From assembly GCF_945873775.1 (NCBI RefSeq), contig NZ_CAMCEC010000007.1, forward strand, positions 1-64,000: DNA of 64,000 bases. Direction: 5' to 3'. Below are positions 17,070 through 25,501 of the stretch, one piece after another. Both the position numbers and the translations under genes were made by a program. The first letter of the stretch is position 1. Each line of letters opens with the position of its first letter. The notes under the pieces were generated by a model that had not been told where the DNA came from, did no database searches, and saw only the letters and a list, made by a program, of their open reading frames with translations. The stretch is from an uncultured Treponema sp. Lineage in GTDB: Bacteria > Spirochaetota > Spirochaetia > Treponematales > Treponemataceae.

Positions 17070-17960
17070 TTATGAAATGCCTAATATTTCATTTACTGCA
17101 ATGCGGATTTTTCTTGCGCTTTCACTTCCTGTAATTTTTGACTTTTGAATAAATCCGATGTCATAAAATCCCAGCGCATTTCCTGCGTTGTGCGACACAA
17201 AGCCTTCCCTGTATGGTCCGTTTTCAAGAACAATTTTCGGAACAAGTCCTATTCCAAGTCCAAGAGCGGCAAGCGCCATTACAGCTTCATTTCCTTCTGT
17301 TTCCGCGGCAACTTCCGGGTGAACATTGCGGCTTTTTATCCAGGAATCGAATCTTTTGCGGGCAAGTCCGGCTTTGGGCAAAATCAAAGGCACTGTGGAA
17401 ACTATATCCTGCGGACTTCCCTGCACGTCAACATAAGGACCGTTCAATGCGGCGGCAAACACAAGTGGACTTCGGCATACGGAAATGCAGTCAAAAAAAG
17501 CAGACCGTTCATCAGGAATCGCCGCAACCGCAAGCTCAGCCCGACCTTCCCTTACCGCGCTCACAGCCCCGGCAGGATCTCCTGTTTCTATGGAAAGATG
17601 AATTGCCGGATATTTTGCAGAAAGTCTCTTTATAAACGGAGGCATTATCGTGTAGCACGCCGTAACGCTTGCATAAACATGAAGAGTTCCGCACACACTG
17701 TCCTTTATCTGAGAAAATTCATTTACAAGATTTTCTTTTTCTTCCACACACTTTGAAGCAAAGCTAAGAAATTTTCTGCCTTTTTCTGTAAGAAATATAT
17801 CCTTGCTTCTTCTGTCAAAAAGCTCCGCGCCAGTTTCCTCTTCCAGCCTTGAAACAAGACGGCTCAATGCGGAAGGACTCAAATTAATTTCGTTTGCGGC
17901 ACGAGCAAAATGCAGATTTTTTGCCACGGAAATAAAAGCCTTAAGCTCAAAAAAATCCAT
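17070..17960 (-). CDS. LysR-family regulator, IlvY-like
   Basis: A 296-residue LysR-type regulator. The N-terminal winged helix-turn-helix (LKAFISVAKNLHFARAANEINLSPSALSRLVSRLEEETGAELFDRR) is standard. The effector domain shows the IlvY-like pattern: GTLHVYASVTACYTIMPPFI, IHLSIETGDPAGAVSAVREGRAELAVAA, and GNEAVMALAALGLGIGLVPKIVLEN. IlvY activates ilvC in response to acetolactate; no ilv gene is present here, so the target is open. It is divergent from the secreted protein at 18093 across a 132-base gap, a usual arrangement for LysR control. Confidence 0.85.
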   Translation of the reverse strand: MDFFELKAFISVAKNLHFARAANEINLSPSALSRLVSRLEEETGAELFDRRSKDIFLTEKGRKFLSFASKCVEEKENLVNEFSQIKDSVCGTLHVYASVTACYTIMPPFIKRLSAKYPAIHLSIETGDPAGAVSAVREGRAELAVAAIPDERSAFFDCISVCRSPLVFAAALNGPYVDVQGSPQDIVSTVPLILPKAGLARKRFDSWIKSRNVHPEVAAETEGNEAVMALAALGLGIGLVPKIVLENGPYREGFVSHNAGNALGFYDIGFIQKSKITGSESARKIRIAVNEILGIS

Positions 17961-18092
17961 GCATTTACTATAAAAATTTTTCGTTTTTTAGTCGATAATC
18001 AAGAAGATAAATTTACACTTTTGCATTATGACATTATCAGACTTGATTTGATAATCTATCGCAAATTAAAACTTTTAGCACTTGGGGGATTT

Positions 18093-18917
18093 ATGAAAAA
18101 AACCGCTTTTTTCGCTATTGCTGTCCTTGCAGCCTTTTCTGCTTTTGCCGACAACTTTTCAATTGGATTCACTCCAGCCGGAAATGTTTCTTCTTACACA
18201 AAGACAAATTATTCTGTAACTTCTAAGTTCGGTGAATATTTCCGCTCTGTTTCAGAAAAAGAAGTTCACAAATTCAGCAACGGGCTTGAAACTGAATATT
18301 CACTTTTAAACGCAAAAGACGAGCTTATAACAAAAACAACAAACAATTATGACGCAAAAAAACTTGTAAGCTTTATATATTCAGACATTGCAAATTCCGC
18401 GGAACTCAAGACTGAATACGAATACGGCGTGGACTCAAAAATCAAGTCATATACAGTTACAGAAACTGATTCTGGAAATCTTAGCTCAAAAACAATTTTC
18501 AAATATGAAGGCAAAAAACTTACTGAAAATCACTACGACAAAGACGGAAAACTCTATCTGCGCGTAATTCAGACTTTGAATGATGACGGAATTCCTGTTC
18601 AGGAAACTGAATACAACGGAGATGGAACTTTCAGCCTTTCAAGAAGCTATTCATTTACAGAATCAAAAAAAATCGCCGCAATAGAAACTTTTGACGAGGA
18701 AGGAAACTGCACAAACAAAGTTGCTTTCCGCTATGACGCAAACGATTTTCTTACAGAAATTCAGGTTTACGAAAACGGAAAAATCACAGAACGCCGCATT
18801 TACAAAAATGATGCTTTGGGAAATCCTGTAAGAATAAGCTACTACGATGTCGCAGAAAAATTTGGAACAACAGTAAACGAACTTTCCCGCATAGAAGATT
18901 TTTCTTACAGCTACTAA
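18093..18917 (+). CDS. Secreted protein with YD/MORN-like repeats
   Basis: A 274-residue exported protein: signal peptide MKKTAFFAIAVLAAFSAFA, then beta-repeat sequence with many Y-E/Y-D steps (KTEYEYGVDSKIKSYTVTE, ENHYDKDGKLYLR, ETEYNGDGTFSLSR, FRYDANDFLTEI, YENGKITERRIY). This is like the antitoxin-type MORN or YD repeats common in treponemes and gut bacteria, which build an extended beta structure. GGGGGA precedes ATG 18093. Function is unknown; it could be a periplasmic scaffold. It is divergent from the LysR gene, a candidate regulator. Confidence 0.75.
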   Translation: MKKTAFFAIAVLAAFSAFADNFSIGFTPAGNVSSYTKTNYSVTSKFGEYFRSVSEKEVHKFSNGLETEYSLLNAKDELITKTTNNYDAKKLVSFIYSDIANSAELKTEYEYGVDSKIKSYTVTETDSGNLSSKTIFKYEGKKLTENHYDKDGKLYLRVIQTLNDDGIPVQETEYNGDGTFSLSRSYSFTESKKIAAIETFDEEGNCTNKVAFRYDANDFLTEIQVYENGKITERRIYKNDALGNPVRISYYDVAEKFGTTVNELSRIEDFSYSY

Positions 18918-18975
18918 GCCTGATGTCATACTTTGACAAAAAAAATATTCCAATGTCATTCTAGGCCTAACATTA

Positions 18976-19044
18976 TGTCATACTCCGGCTTGACCGGAGT
19001 ATCGCACGTGTAGAGATTCCCCGATTTAATCGGGGAATAACAGT
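18976..19044. repeat. Two-hairpin TGTCAT intergenic element, copy d
   Basis: TGTCATACTCCGG-CTTGA-CCGGAGTATC forms hairpin 1; after 11 bases GATTCCCCGAT-TTA-ATCGGGGAATAACA forms hairpin 2. The stems have different sequences from copy b but keep the same ends and layout, evidence of compensatory change. Confidence 0.65.
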
Positions 19045-19104
19045 TAATTTCTATTTCCAAATAGCCATAGACTTTTGAAGCAACCTCAGTTATTATTATA
19101 TTCT

Positions 19105-20193
19105 ATGAACAAGCATTTCTTGGCGCATTTGGAACAGATTGAATCTTCTATAAAAAATTTTCTTCCGCTTGAAGCAAACAACGAATGGAAAAAACTTTCA
19201 TTTGGAAACGAAAATATAGACTCCAAGCACATTTTTCCGCTTATAGAAACAACACGCTCTTTGGTAGATCTTGGCGGAAAAAGATGGCGGCCGTTACTTT
19301 TGGTTTTATGCGCCCGTGCTTGTGCCAATGACAAAGAAAAATCCCAGGAAGCGGCATATTTGCTTGCGCCTCTTGTTGAATTTGTACACACAGCAAGCCT
19401 CATCCATGACGACATTGAAGACAGTTCTCCTGTCCGCCGCGGAAAGCCAGCCGCATACATAACTTACGGAATCGACACTGCAATAAACGCAGGCTCATGG
19501 CTATATTTTGAAGCTCCGCTCTGCATAGAGAAACTAAATTGCTCTATAGAGCTTAAAAACAGGCTTTACAGCAACTATCTTATGGAGCTTAGGCGGCTTC
19601 ATTTGGGGCAGGCAATGGATATAGCTTGGCACAGAGACAATACAAAAGTTCCTTCCGTGCAAGAATATCTTGAAATGGTAAAAGGCAAAACCGGAACTTT
19701 GGCTTCGCTTGCCGCAAAGACAGGAACACTTGCCTCCAACGCAGATGAAGAAACCGTAAAAAAAGCCGGAATTATCGCTTCAGAAATTGGAGCCGGATTC
19801 CAGATTATTGACGATGTTATAAATCTTACAACTGGAAATCCCGGTAAAAAGCGCGGAGACGACATTGTTGAAGGCAAAAAGTCGCTTCCGGTTCTCACAT
19901 TCTTTGAGCAGAATAAAGAGAATCCTAAGAAAACTCAGGAGCTTAGCCAGTACTTTATTCAAGCTAGAAAAGAAGGAATTGAAAGCCCGGCTGTGGAAAA
20001 GGCAATCGCCCTTATGGAGCAGGATTCTTCTATTGAAATAGCAAAGAAAAAAGGAATCGAGCTTATTTTTAACGGCGGAAACTCTTTTATTGAGCTTTTT
20101 GGGAAAGACAACGAAGATGCGCTTCTTATAAAAGAGCTTTTTGTTTCGATGATTCCAAAAGAACTTATGGGAGCAGAAAATAAAGATGCTTGA
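19105..20193 (+). CDS. Polyprenyl diphosphate synthase, GGPP-synthase-like
   Basis: A 362-residue trans-prenyltransferase. The first Asp-rich motif is HDDIED, within LIHDDIEDSSPVRRGKPAAYITYGIDTAINAG; the second is DDVINLTTG...RGDDIVEGKKSLPV, with Asn in place of the usual last Asp. GQAMDIAWHRDN and the DDVIN form are closer to eukaryotic type III GGPP synthases than to IspA/IspB types. Product chain length cannot be read from sequence. ATG 19105 is preferred; a TTG at 19075 is also in frame. It heads an apparent operon with the TPR, RseC-like and lpt genes. Confidence 0.85.
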   Translation: MNKHFLAHLEQIESSIKNFLPLEANNEWKKLSFGNENIDSKHIFPLIETTRSLVDLGGKRWRPLLLVLCARACANDKEKSQEAAYLLAPLVEFVHTASLIHDDIEDSSPVRRGKPAAYITYGIDTAINAGSWLYFEAPLCIEKLNCSIELKNRLYSNYLMELRRLHLGQAMDIAWHRDNTKVPSVQEYLEMVKGKTGTLASLAAKTGTLASNADEETVKKAGIIASEIGAGFQIIDDVINLTTGNPGKKRGDDIVEGKKSLPVLTFFEQNKENPKKTQELSQYFIQARKEGIESPAVEKAIALMEQDSSIEIAKKKGIELIFNGGNSFIELFGKDNEDALLIKELFVSMIPKELMGAENKDA

Positions 20194-20710
20194 AAACAGC
20201 GAAAAACTAAATAATCAGGCGGTGCATCTTGCTTCAAAAGGTGAATATGAAGATGCGATTGCCTGTTTAAAGCGCGCAATAACTGTAGAAAATTCAAATT
20301 ATCTTTTGTGGTTCAACTTGGGACTTACTTACCATGACGCAGGAAATATTTCACTTGCAAAAGCCGCAATGGAGCACGCTTACAGAATAAATCCTTATGA
20401 TGAAGACACATTGGACAGCCTTGCTTCATTTTGTGTTTCCGCAAAGACATTCGATGAAGCAATTTTGTACTGCGCAAAAGGCCTTGAACTTAATCCGGTG
20501 AATCCGCATTACTGGAACACAAGCGGTGTCATAAGATTTCAGCAGGGAAATTATTTGGAAGCCGCAGAATTTTTTGAGCACGCGGTTTCTCTTAGTCCGC
20601 ATTATTACGACGCTCTGTTCAACTTGCGCGACACTTACCAAGAACTGAACAACAAAGCCGGCGTCCAGGAATGCAACAGGATGCTTGAGTCAATAAAAAA
20701 AGCTGAATAA
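20186..20710 (+). CDS. TPR-repeat protein
   Basis: A 174-residue cytosolic protein of about four tetratricopeptide repeats: NNQAVHLASKGEYEDAIACLKRA, LWFNLGLTYHDAGNISLAKAAMEHA, LDSLASFCVSAKTFDEAILYCAKGLELNP, and YWNTSGVIRFQQGNYLEAAEFFEHAVSLSP. It has no signal peptide. It overlaps the prenyl synthase by eight bases with GGGAG upstream, so it is cotranscribed and probably coupled. Such repeats hold protein complexes together; partner unknown. Confidence 0.85.
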   Translation: MLENSEKLNNQAVHLASKGEYEDAIACLKRAITVENSNYLLWFNLGLTYHDAGNISLAKAAMEHAYRINPYDEDTLDSLASFCVSAKTFDEAILYCAKGLELNPVNPHYWNTSGVIRFQQGNYLEAAEFFEHAVSLSPHYYDALFNLRDTYQELNNKAGVQECNRMLESIKKAE

Positions 20711-20730
20711 AATCCGCCAAGAAGGAAAGC

Positions 20731-21141
20731 ATGACAGAAAAAGCTCTTATAATGTCGATAAATGAAAACAAAATTCTTGCCGCAAGATTTGAAAAAGAAG
20801 AATGCGCAAGCTGCTCAGCCGGATGCACCAAAAGAAACCATGCATTTGAAGTTGTAAATCCGCAGAACATGGAAATTTCAAGCGGCTCTATTGTAATAAT
20901 CGGGGCGAACAAAAAAGTGCAGGCAGTTCAGGGAATCGTTTCGCTTTTTATTCCATTTTTATGCGCAATCGCAGGATATTTTTCCGCCTCGCCTATAATG
21001 AGTTTTTTTGGCAAATCAATTTCAAGCGACGGCAAAGCTGTGTTCGTGCTTTTGTTTCTTCTGTTGTCTTCCGCGCTAGTTTTTGCAGTTACGCGGAAAG
21101 TTCCAATTCCCGGCAAGCCTGAAATAATCGAAGTTCTGTAA
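20731..21141 (+). CDS. RseC/MucC-family membrane protein
   Basis: A 136-residue inner-membrane protein of the RseC/MucC (SoxR-reducing system) family. The N-terminal cytosolic part has the Cys cluster CASCSAGC, followed by a short beta domain and two membrane helices (VQGIVSLFIPFLCAIAGYFSA and AVFVLLFLLLSSALVFAV). In many anaerobes this gene accompanies Rnf or cell-envelope genes; here it sits 20 bases after the TPR gene and seven before lptC. GAAGGA precedes ATG. Role inferred as redox-linked membrane protein. Confidence 0.8.
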   Translation: MTEKALIMSINENKILAARFEKEECASCSAGCTKRNHAFEVVNPQNMEISSGSIVIIGANKKVQAVQGIVSLFIPFLCAIAGYFSASPIMSFFGKSISSDGKAVFVLLFLLLSSALVFAVTRKVPIPGKPEIIEVL

Positions 21142-21148
21142 ACTCAAA

Positions 21149-21712
21149 ATGCCAAAAGCCGCCTTTTTTCTTTTGCTCCTTGCATTTTCCTCCTGTTCCT
21201 TAAAATACGATGAAAATCCCAGCGGAACAGATTCTTCCCCGGAATTTGAATTTAAAGACGCGGACTACAAAAAATACGAAGACAAAAAACTTTCAACGCA
21301 GATTCAGGCGCAGCTTCTTGAACAATACAAAGACAGTTCAGCTTATGCAAAAAACGCCAGATTTAAAACTTGGAATTCTGGCGGCGACCTTTTAACAGAA
21401 GGATATTGCGCTTTGCTTGGAATCAACAGCGACACAAAAATCTACACGCTTTTCAACGAAATTTTCATAGACAACATTGAACAGAATTTCAAGATAAATG
21501 CTGAAAGTTTAAAATGGAATTCAGAAACAAAGCAGATGGTTTCCACAAAAGACGGAAACGTAAAGCTCACCAGAAGCGACATTGAAATTCAGGGCAGCGG
21601 ATTTTCTGCGAGCGGAACTTCAAAAAGCTTTGAGTTTGCAAATCCTGTAACAGGAACAATTACAACAGACGACAGTGAAGAATCAAGCGGAGAAGAATTC
21701 AGTGAAGAGTAA
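21149..21712 (+). CDS. lptC: LptC-like envelope lipid-export protein
   Basis: A 187-residue LptC-type protein with a signal sequence and lipobox-like FSSC near residue 16, so likely a lipoprotein rather than a transmembrane LptC. Family pattern: DKKLSTQIQAQLLEQYKDSSAYAKNARFKTWNSGGDLLTEG, then the repeated beta strands ending in SGFSASGTSKSFEFANPVTGTI. In the Lpt bridge it receives lipid from LptBFG and passes it to LptA. The stop overlaps the lptA start region by eleven bases. lptF/G are not in the window. Confidence 0.78.
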   Translation: MPKAAFFLLLLAFSSCSLKYDENPSGTDSSPEFEFKDADYKKYEDKKLSTQIQAQLLEQYKDSSAYAKNARFKTWNSGGDLLTEGYCALLGINSDTKIYTLFNEIFIDNIEQNFKINAESLKWNSETKQMVSTKDGNVKLTRSDIEIQGSGFSASGTSKSFEFANPVTGTITTDDSEESSGEEFSEE

Positions 21713-22430
21713 AAAATTTATTTTGTTCTATATAACATTGCTGATTTTTTCTATTGCGGCAAACGCGGAGCAGATAACATTCAGCGCGGATTCAATGACA
21801 GGAACAGCCGGAAGCAAAAACAGCACGACAATTTTAAAAGGAAACGCAAAAGTAAAAACAGAAAGCATGGAAATTTCCGCGGAAACAATAGAACTTTCTG
21901 GAAAAAATTTCAGGCGGATAACGGCAAGCGGAAATGTCGTAGGCAAAAACACAGAAAGCAAAATGGATTTCACCTGCGAAAGAATGAAATACGACAGGCA
22001 GACAAAAATCGCAGTTCTGGAGCAAAACGTTGAGCTTTCGGACACAGAAAACGGCGTAAATGCAAAGGCCGAACTCATTGAATATGACCAGAAAAAAGAA
22101 ACCGCCATCATGCAGATTCAAGTGAATTTAACGCAAAAGAAAAATGTCTGCACTTCCGCCTATGCAATCTACAGCAAAAACGAGCAGACTTTGGAAATGA
22201 GCGGAAATCCAAAAATTGTGCAAAACGGAGACACTTTCCGCGCGCAAGTAATTCTTCTTGATATGGAAACTCAGGAAATAACGCTTACAGGAAGAGTAAA
22301 AGGCTCTGTTTCTACCGCGGAATCAAGCAAGCCGGAGCAAAAAAATTCCGCCGAGCCAAAAACAGAAAGCAGCGAAAATGCGGAAGAAAAAGAAGAAATT
22401 TCAGAGGAGCAAAATGGAATTCCAGAGTAA
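21702..22430 (+). CDS. lptA: LptA/OstA-like periplasmic lipid-bridge protein
   Basis: A 242-residue exported protein: signal peptide [22 protein letters not shown], then an OstA/LptA beta-jellyroll with repeated strands ([109 protein letters not shown]). The C-terminal 35 residues are a Ser/Glu tail. Start is GTG 21702 with GGAG upstream; GTG 21675 is also in frame. It overlaps lptC and lptB, consistent with one transcript. It would bridge inner and outer membranes for glycolipid transport. Confidence 0.82.
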   Translation: MKSKKFILFYITLLIFSIAANAEQITFSADSMTGTAGSKNSTTILKGNAKVKTESMEISAETIELSGKNFRRITASGNVVGKNTESKMDFTCERMKYDRQTKIAVLEQNVELSDTENGVNAKAELIEYDQKKETAIMQIQVNLTQKKNVCTSAYAIYSKNEQTLEMSGNPKIVQNGDTFRAQVILLDMETQEITLTGRVKGSVSTAESSKPEQKNSAEPKTESSENAEEKEEISEEQNGIPE

Positions 22431-23160
22431 AGAAAAAAGCACGCTAAGAGTTTCTTCGTTATACAAATCATTCGGAAAAAAAAGTGTTGTAAAGGGCGTT
22501 GATTTTTCAATGCAGACCGGGGAAGTTCTTGGACTTTTGGGACCAAACGGAGCCGGAAAAACCACAACTTTTTATATGATTGTAGGATTTTACAAGCCAA
22601 CGGCAGGCGATGTTTTTCTTGACGAAGAATGTATAACACAGCTTCCAATGTACAAAAGAGCCAGAGCCGGAATTTCGTACCTTCCGCAAGAACCTTCAGT
22701 TTTTAGAAAACTTACAGTTGAAGAAAATATCTGGGCAATTCTTGAAACGCGCAAGGATTTGACACGGATCGAAAAAAAACGGGAGCTTGACCAGCTTATT
22801 GAAGAATTCAACATCGGGCGCATAAGAAAACAGCAGGCGTACACTTTGTCTGGCGGAGAACGGCGCAGAACTGAAATAGCGCGCTCGCTTGCAATAGAGC
22901 CAAAGTTTTTGCTTTTGGACGAGCCATTTGCCGGAATAGACCCGATTGCGGTTGCGGATATAAAAGGAATCATAAGGCTGCTTGCAAAAAGAGGAATCGG
23001 CGTTCTTATAACAGATCATAATGTGCGCGACACTTTGGAAATAACTGACCGCGCCATAATAATTTCTACAGGAACAATTTTAGTTTCTGGCGGAAAGGAA
23101 GAAATCTTAAAGTCGCAGGAAGCCCGCGAAATCTACCTAGGAAAAGACTTTTCAATGTAA
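22414..23160 (+). CDS. lptB: Lpt ABC transporter ATP-binding protein
   Basis: A 248-residue LptB ATPase powering lipid extraction from the inner membrane with LptF/LptG. Walker A is [10 protein letters not shown]-loop in [19 protein letters not shown], signature LSGGERRR, Walker [14 protein letters not shown], and H-loop [13 protein letters not shown] 22414 follows GAGGAG and lies inside the lptA tail (17-base overlap). Full length for the family. The gene ends just before the SRP RNA on the opposite strand. Confidence 0.93.
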   Translation: MEFQSKEKSTLRVSSLYKSFGKKSVVKGVDFSMQTGEVLGLLGPNGAGKTTTFYMIVGFYKPTAGDVFLDEECITQLPMYKRARAGISYLPQEPSVFRKLTVEENIWAILETRKDLTRIEKKRELDQLIEEFNIGRIRKQQAYTLSGGERRRTEIARSLAIEPKFLLLDEPFAGIDPIAVADIKGIIRLLAKRGIGVLITDHNVRDTLEITDRAIIISTGTILVSGGKEEILKSQEAREIYLGKDFSM

Positions 23161-23165
23161 AAAAA

Positions 23166-23265
23166 GAGCCTAGATAATCTCCGGCACCACTGCAAACTGA
23201 ATACCGTTGCTGCGTTCCCGCTCTGGCGGGGTTTTCCAGCTGCAATGTGCAGAGCATCTAGGCTC
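23166..23265 (-). ncRNA. ffs: Signal recognition particle RNA, small bacterial type
   Basis: A 100-base RNA. The ends GAGCCTAGAT and ATCTAGGCTC pair to close it, and the apical domain contains GAGCGGGAACGCAGCAACGG, with the GGAA tetraloop and asymmetric AGCA loop bound by Ffh. A run of seven T follows directly, so the closing helix doubles as terminator. It lies five bases downstream of tRNA-Ser(GGA) and is probably cotranscribed. Confidence 0.85.
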
Positions 23266-23270
23266 AAAAT

Positions 23271-23357
23271 CGGAAAGAGGGGGATTCGAACCCCCGGTAA
23301 CATTTCTGCTACGCACCCCTTCCAAGGGTGTACCTTAAACCACTCGGACATCTTTCC
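23271..23357 (-). tRNA. tRNA-Ser (GGA)
   Basis: 87 bases with acceptor GGAAAGA/TCTTTCC and discriminator G, D-loop TCCGAGTGG, anticodon stem CACCC/GGGTG with loop TTGGAAG, long variable arm, T-arm GGGGGTTCGAATCCCCC. CCA is not encoded. Confidence 0.93.
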
Positions 23358-23422
23358 TAAAATGTCAACAAAAAAAGGATTCATTCTTGCTGAATCCTTA
23401 TAAACTGAAATCTAAATATAAT

Positions 23423-23497
23423 TGAGACTGACACGATTCGAACGTGCGACCCCCACCTCCGCAGGGTGGTGCTCTAATCCAGCTGAGCTACAATCTC
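23423..23497 (-). tRNA. tRNA-Arg (GCG)
   Basis: 75 bases: acceptor GAGATTG/CAGTCTC, discriminator A, D-arm GCTCAGCTGGATTAGAGC, anticodon stem CCACC/GGTGG with loop CTGCGGA (anticodon GCG), T-loop GTTCGAATC. GCG is unusual for bacterial Arg, where ACG read as ICG normally covers CGU, CGC and CGA. Confidence 0.85.
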
Positions 23498-23547
23498 ATA
23501 AACAGACCTTTTCTCTGCTGCTAAATCAAGTAAAACCTGTTTAGTAG

Positions 23548-23634
23548 CGGAGGCGACAGGAGTCGAACCTGCCCGGCCCTTTAGGGAACCGACGGTTTAG
23601 CAAACCGTTGTATTAACCGCTCTACAACGCCTCC
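23548..23634 (-). tRNA. tRNA-Ser (GCT)
   Basis: 87 bases: acceptor GGAGGCG/CGCCTCC, anticodon stem ACGGT/ACCGT with loop TTGCTAA, long class II variable arm GGTTCCCTAAAGGGCC, T-arm CAGGTTCGACTCCTG. CCA is not encoded. Confidence 0.93.
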
Positions 23635-23658
23635 AATTCCCTAAAACTCTGTTTAGGA

Positions 23659-23743
23659 CGGAGCGAGAGGGATTCGAACCCCCGGTACCTTTCGGCACGC
23701 CTGTTTTCAAGACAGGTACTTTCGACCACTCAGACATCGCTCC
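23659..23743 (-). tRNA. tRNA-Ser (TGA)
   Basis: 85 bases: acceptor GGAGCGA/TCGCTCC, anticodon stem CCTGT/ACAGG with loop CTTGAAA, variable arm GTGCCGAAAGGTAC, T-arm with GGTTCGAATCC. It is first in the minus-strand order Ser(TGA), Ser(GCT), Arg(GCG), Ser(GGA), SRP RNA. Confidence 0.93.
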
Positions 23744-23826
23744 ATGAATGTGGAAATATACTAGCAAAATTCACATCATAATGTCAATAGGATTAATGCA
23801 GAAATTTAACTTTTAAAATGAAGCTT

Positions 23827-24429
23827 TCAGTTTATAGCCAAAGTTTCAAGGGCAGTCAAAAGGCTTACATTTTCTATGGGAACTTCGCTCGGAACTTTTA
23901 GCACACAAGGCGTGTAATTCACAATTCCTTTTATTCCGCAGTCAATAAGAAGATCCGTAAGCGACTGGGCTTCGTCGGAATCAACGGTAAGAATCGCATA
24001 GGAAATTTCTTCTTCACGGATAATTTTTTTCATCAAGGTCGTGGGATGAAGCGGAAATGATGAACTTAAAACTTCAGTTTTATTCACGCTTGAATCAAAT
24101 CCGGCTACGATTTTAAATGGTGAATCATAAAGTTCCGAAGTGTCCAGCAGTGCCTGCCCCATTCTTCCAAGGCCAACAATACAGCACCGCAAGCTTTCTT
24201 TTTTTTCACCGAACATTTTTTCAAGATGGGATTTCAGCTCTTCAACCTTGTAGCCGTTCGTTGCACCGCAGTTCAACTTTAAGGCTGAAATATCACGGCG
24301 CACAACTGCAGAAGTCCAACCGGTAAGCTCCTGAATTTTTTGCGAAGTTATATTTTTTTCTTTATATCCTGAAAGCAGCCGCTCTAAAAGAACAAGTCTG
24401 CGTTTCGTTGGCAAAGGAATATCTTTCAT
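23827..24429 (-). CDS. rex: Redox-sensing repressor Rex
   Basis: A 200-residue Rex-family repressor that senses the NADH/NAD ratio and controls fermentation genes. The winged helix is LPTKRRLVLLERLLSGYKEKNITSQKIQELTGWTSAVVRRDIS; the Rossmann part has GLGRMGQALL in place of the more usual GVGNLG; the C-terminus NYTPCVLKVPSEVPIENVSLLTALETL matches the Rex dimer helix. It is divergent from the nuclease-fold lipoprotein. The 70-base gap is AT-rich, without a clear TTGTGAAAT.. Rex palindrome, so autoregulation is unproven. Confidence 0.88.
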   Translation of the reverse strand: MKDIPLPTKRRLVLLERLLSGYKEKNITSQKIQELTGWTSAVVRRDISALKLNCGATNGYKVEELKSHLEKMFGEKKESLRCCIVGLGRMGQALLDTSELYDSPFKIVAGFDSSVNKTEVLSSSFPLHPTTLMKKIIREEEISYAILTVDSDEAQSLTDLLIDCGIKGIVNYTPCVLKVPSEVPIENVSLLTALETLAIN

Positions 24430-24499
24430 CTTTTAAAAATATTTTATCAATTTAATACATTTTTTGTAAATATTCGAATATATATTTTTGGAGGAAATT

Positions 24500-25501
24500 A
24501 TGAGGAAAATTAATTTAAATGAGCGGTTTAAATTTTATGCTGTTTTGTGGATTTTATTTCTGCCGTTTTTTGCCTGCTGCGATTCCGGCAAGAGTGAAAT
24601 AAAAATTGTAAATTGGAATGTCCAGACTTTTTTTGATGCAACCAACGATGGAACAGAATATTTCGAATTTGTCAAAAGCAAAACTTGGGGCGAAGAAATG
24701 TACAAGGAGCGGCTCAAGCGGCTTTGTTCTGTTATAAAAAAACTTGACGCTGATATTTTTGTAATGGAAGAGCTTGAAAATTCAGATGTGCTTTTTGACA
24801 TAAGCAATTTCCTTGCAGGCGAATGGAATCCACGGAAAATGTACAGATACGCTTGTTTTTCAAAAAGTGAAGGCGGCGCTATCGGCTGCGGAGTTCTTTC
24901 AAGAATTCCATTGCAAAAAATGAATTTGCATTCGCTTGACATAAGAAGCGAAAATGAAAAAATGCCACGGACAAGACCTTTGTCAGAAATTGAAATAAAA
25001 TTAAAAGAAAAAACATTAAGTCTTTTTGTAAACCACTGGAAAAGCAAAAGCGGCGGAGAAGAAAAAACTGAAAAATGGAGGAACCGAGAAGAAAGCGTTC
25101 TTTCATTTTTTATGAGCCGGGCATTAAACGAAGACAAGGCAGTTTTTGCAGTTGGAGACTTCAACAGAGACATAAATGATTTTTGCGTAAAAGAAAACGG
25201 AAATGTTCTGCTTAGAGCGTGGCACGGCAAACTTCTTAACGATGAAGGGCTTTTGGTAAAATCGCCTTGGTTTGATGAAAACGAAAATTTAATAGAACCG
25301 GGAAGCTACTATTTTAGAGAAGAATGGTCGCGCATTGATAATATTTTTTATTCAGGGAAAATAGAAGTTGAAGATTTTTTTCCAGCGGCAGAAGGATTTT
25401 GGTGCAATGAAAATTCAATTCCTTACAAATATTCACTTTGGAACGGAAGAGGGTACAGCGACCATCTTCCGCTTGTATGCAAAGTGCGGCTCTTAGATTA
25501 G
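24500..25501 (+). CDS. Endonuclease/exonuclease/phosphatase-family lipoprotein
   Basis: A 333-residue protein with DNase I-like fold. After a signal peptide with lipobox-like FFACC, it has the order expected: IVNWNVQTFFDA (metal-binding Asn), DIFVMEELEN (Glu), LFVNHWKSKSGG (catalytic His region), FAVGDFNRDIND (Asp/Asn), and GRGYSDHLPLVCKV (Asp-His). All catalytic residues are present. It probably works outside the inner membrane as a nuclease or phosphodiesterase; substrate unknown. GGAGG precedes ATG 24500. Its stop overlaps the convergent permease stop by four bases. Confidence 0.85.
   Translation: MRKINLNERFKFYAVLWILFLPFFACCDSGKSEIKIVNWNVQTFFDATNDGTEYFEFVKSKTWGEEMYKERLKRLCSVIKKLDADIFVMEELENSDVLFDISNFLAGEWNPRKMYRYACFSKSEGGAIGCGVLSRIPLQKMNLHSLDIRSENEKMPRTRPLSEIEIKLKEKTLSLFVNHWKSKSGGEEKTEKWRNREESVLSFFMSRALNEDKAVFAVGDFNRDINDFCVKENGNVLLRAWHGKLLNDEGLLVKSPWFDENENLIEPGSYYFREEWSRIDNIFYSGKIEVEDFFPAAEGFWCNENSIPYKYSLWNGRGYSDHLPLVCKVRLLD

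Noticed and set aside
17145..17756. 203-residue frame opposite the LysR gene
   Set aside because: It is antisense to a clear LysR protein and has low-complexity His/Arg/Lys composition.
18081..18090. G5 run before the repeat-protein gene as a phase-variation tract
   Set aside because: Five G are too short for efficient slippage and serve as a Shine-Dalgarno.
24430..24499. Rex operator between rex and the nuclease-fold gene
   Set aside because: TTGTAAATATTCGAATA is only a weak half match to the Rex palindrome in an AT-rich background.
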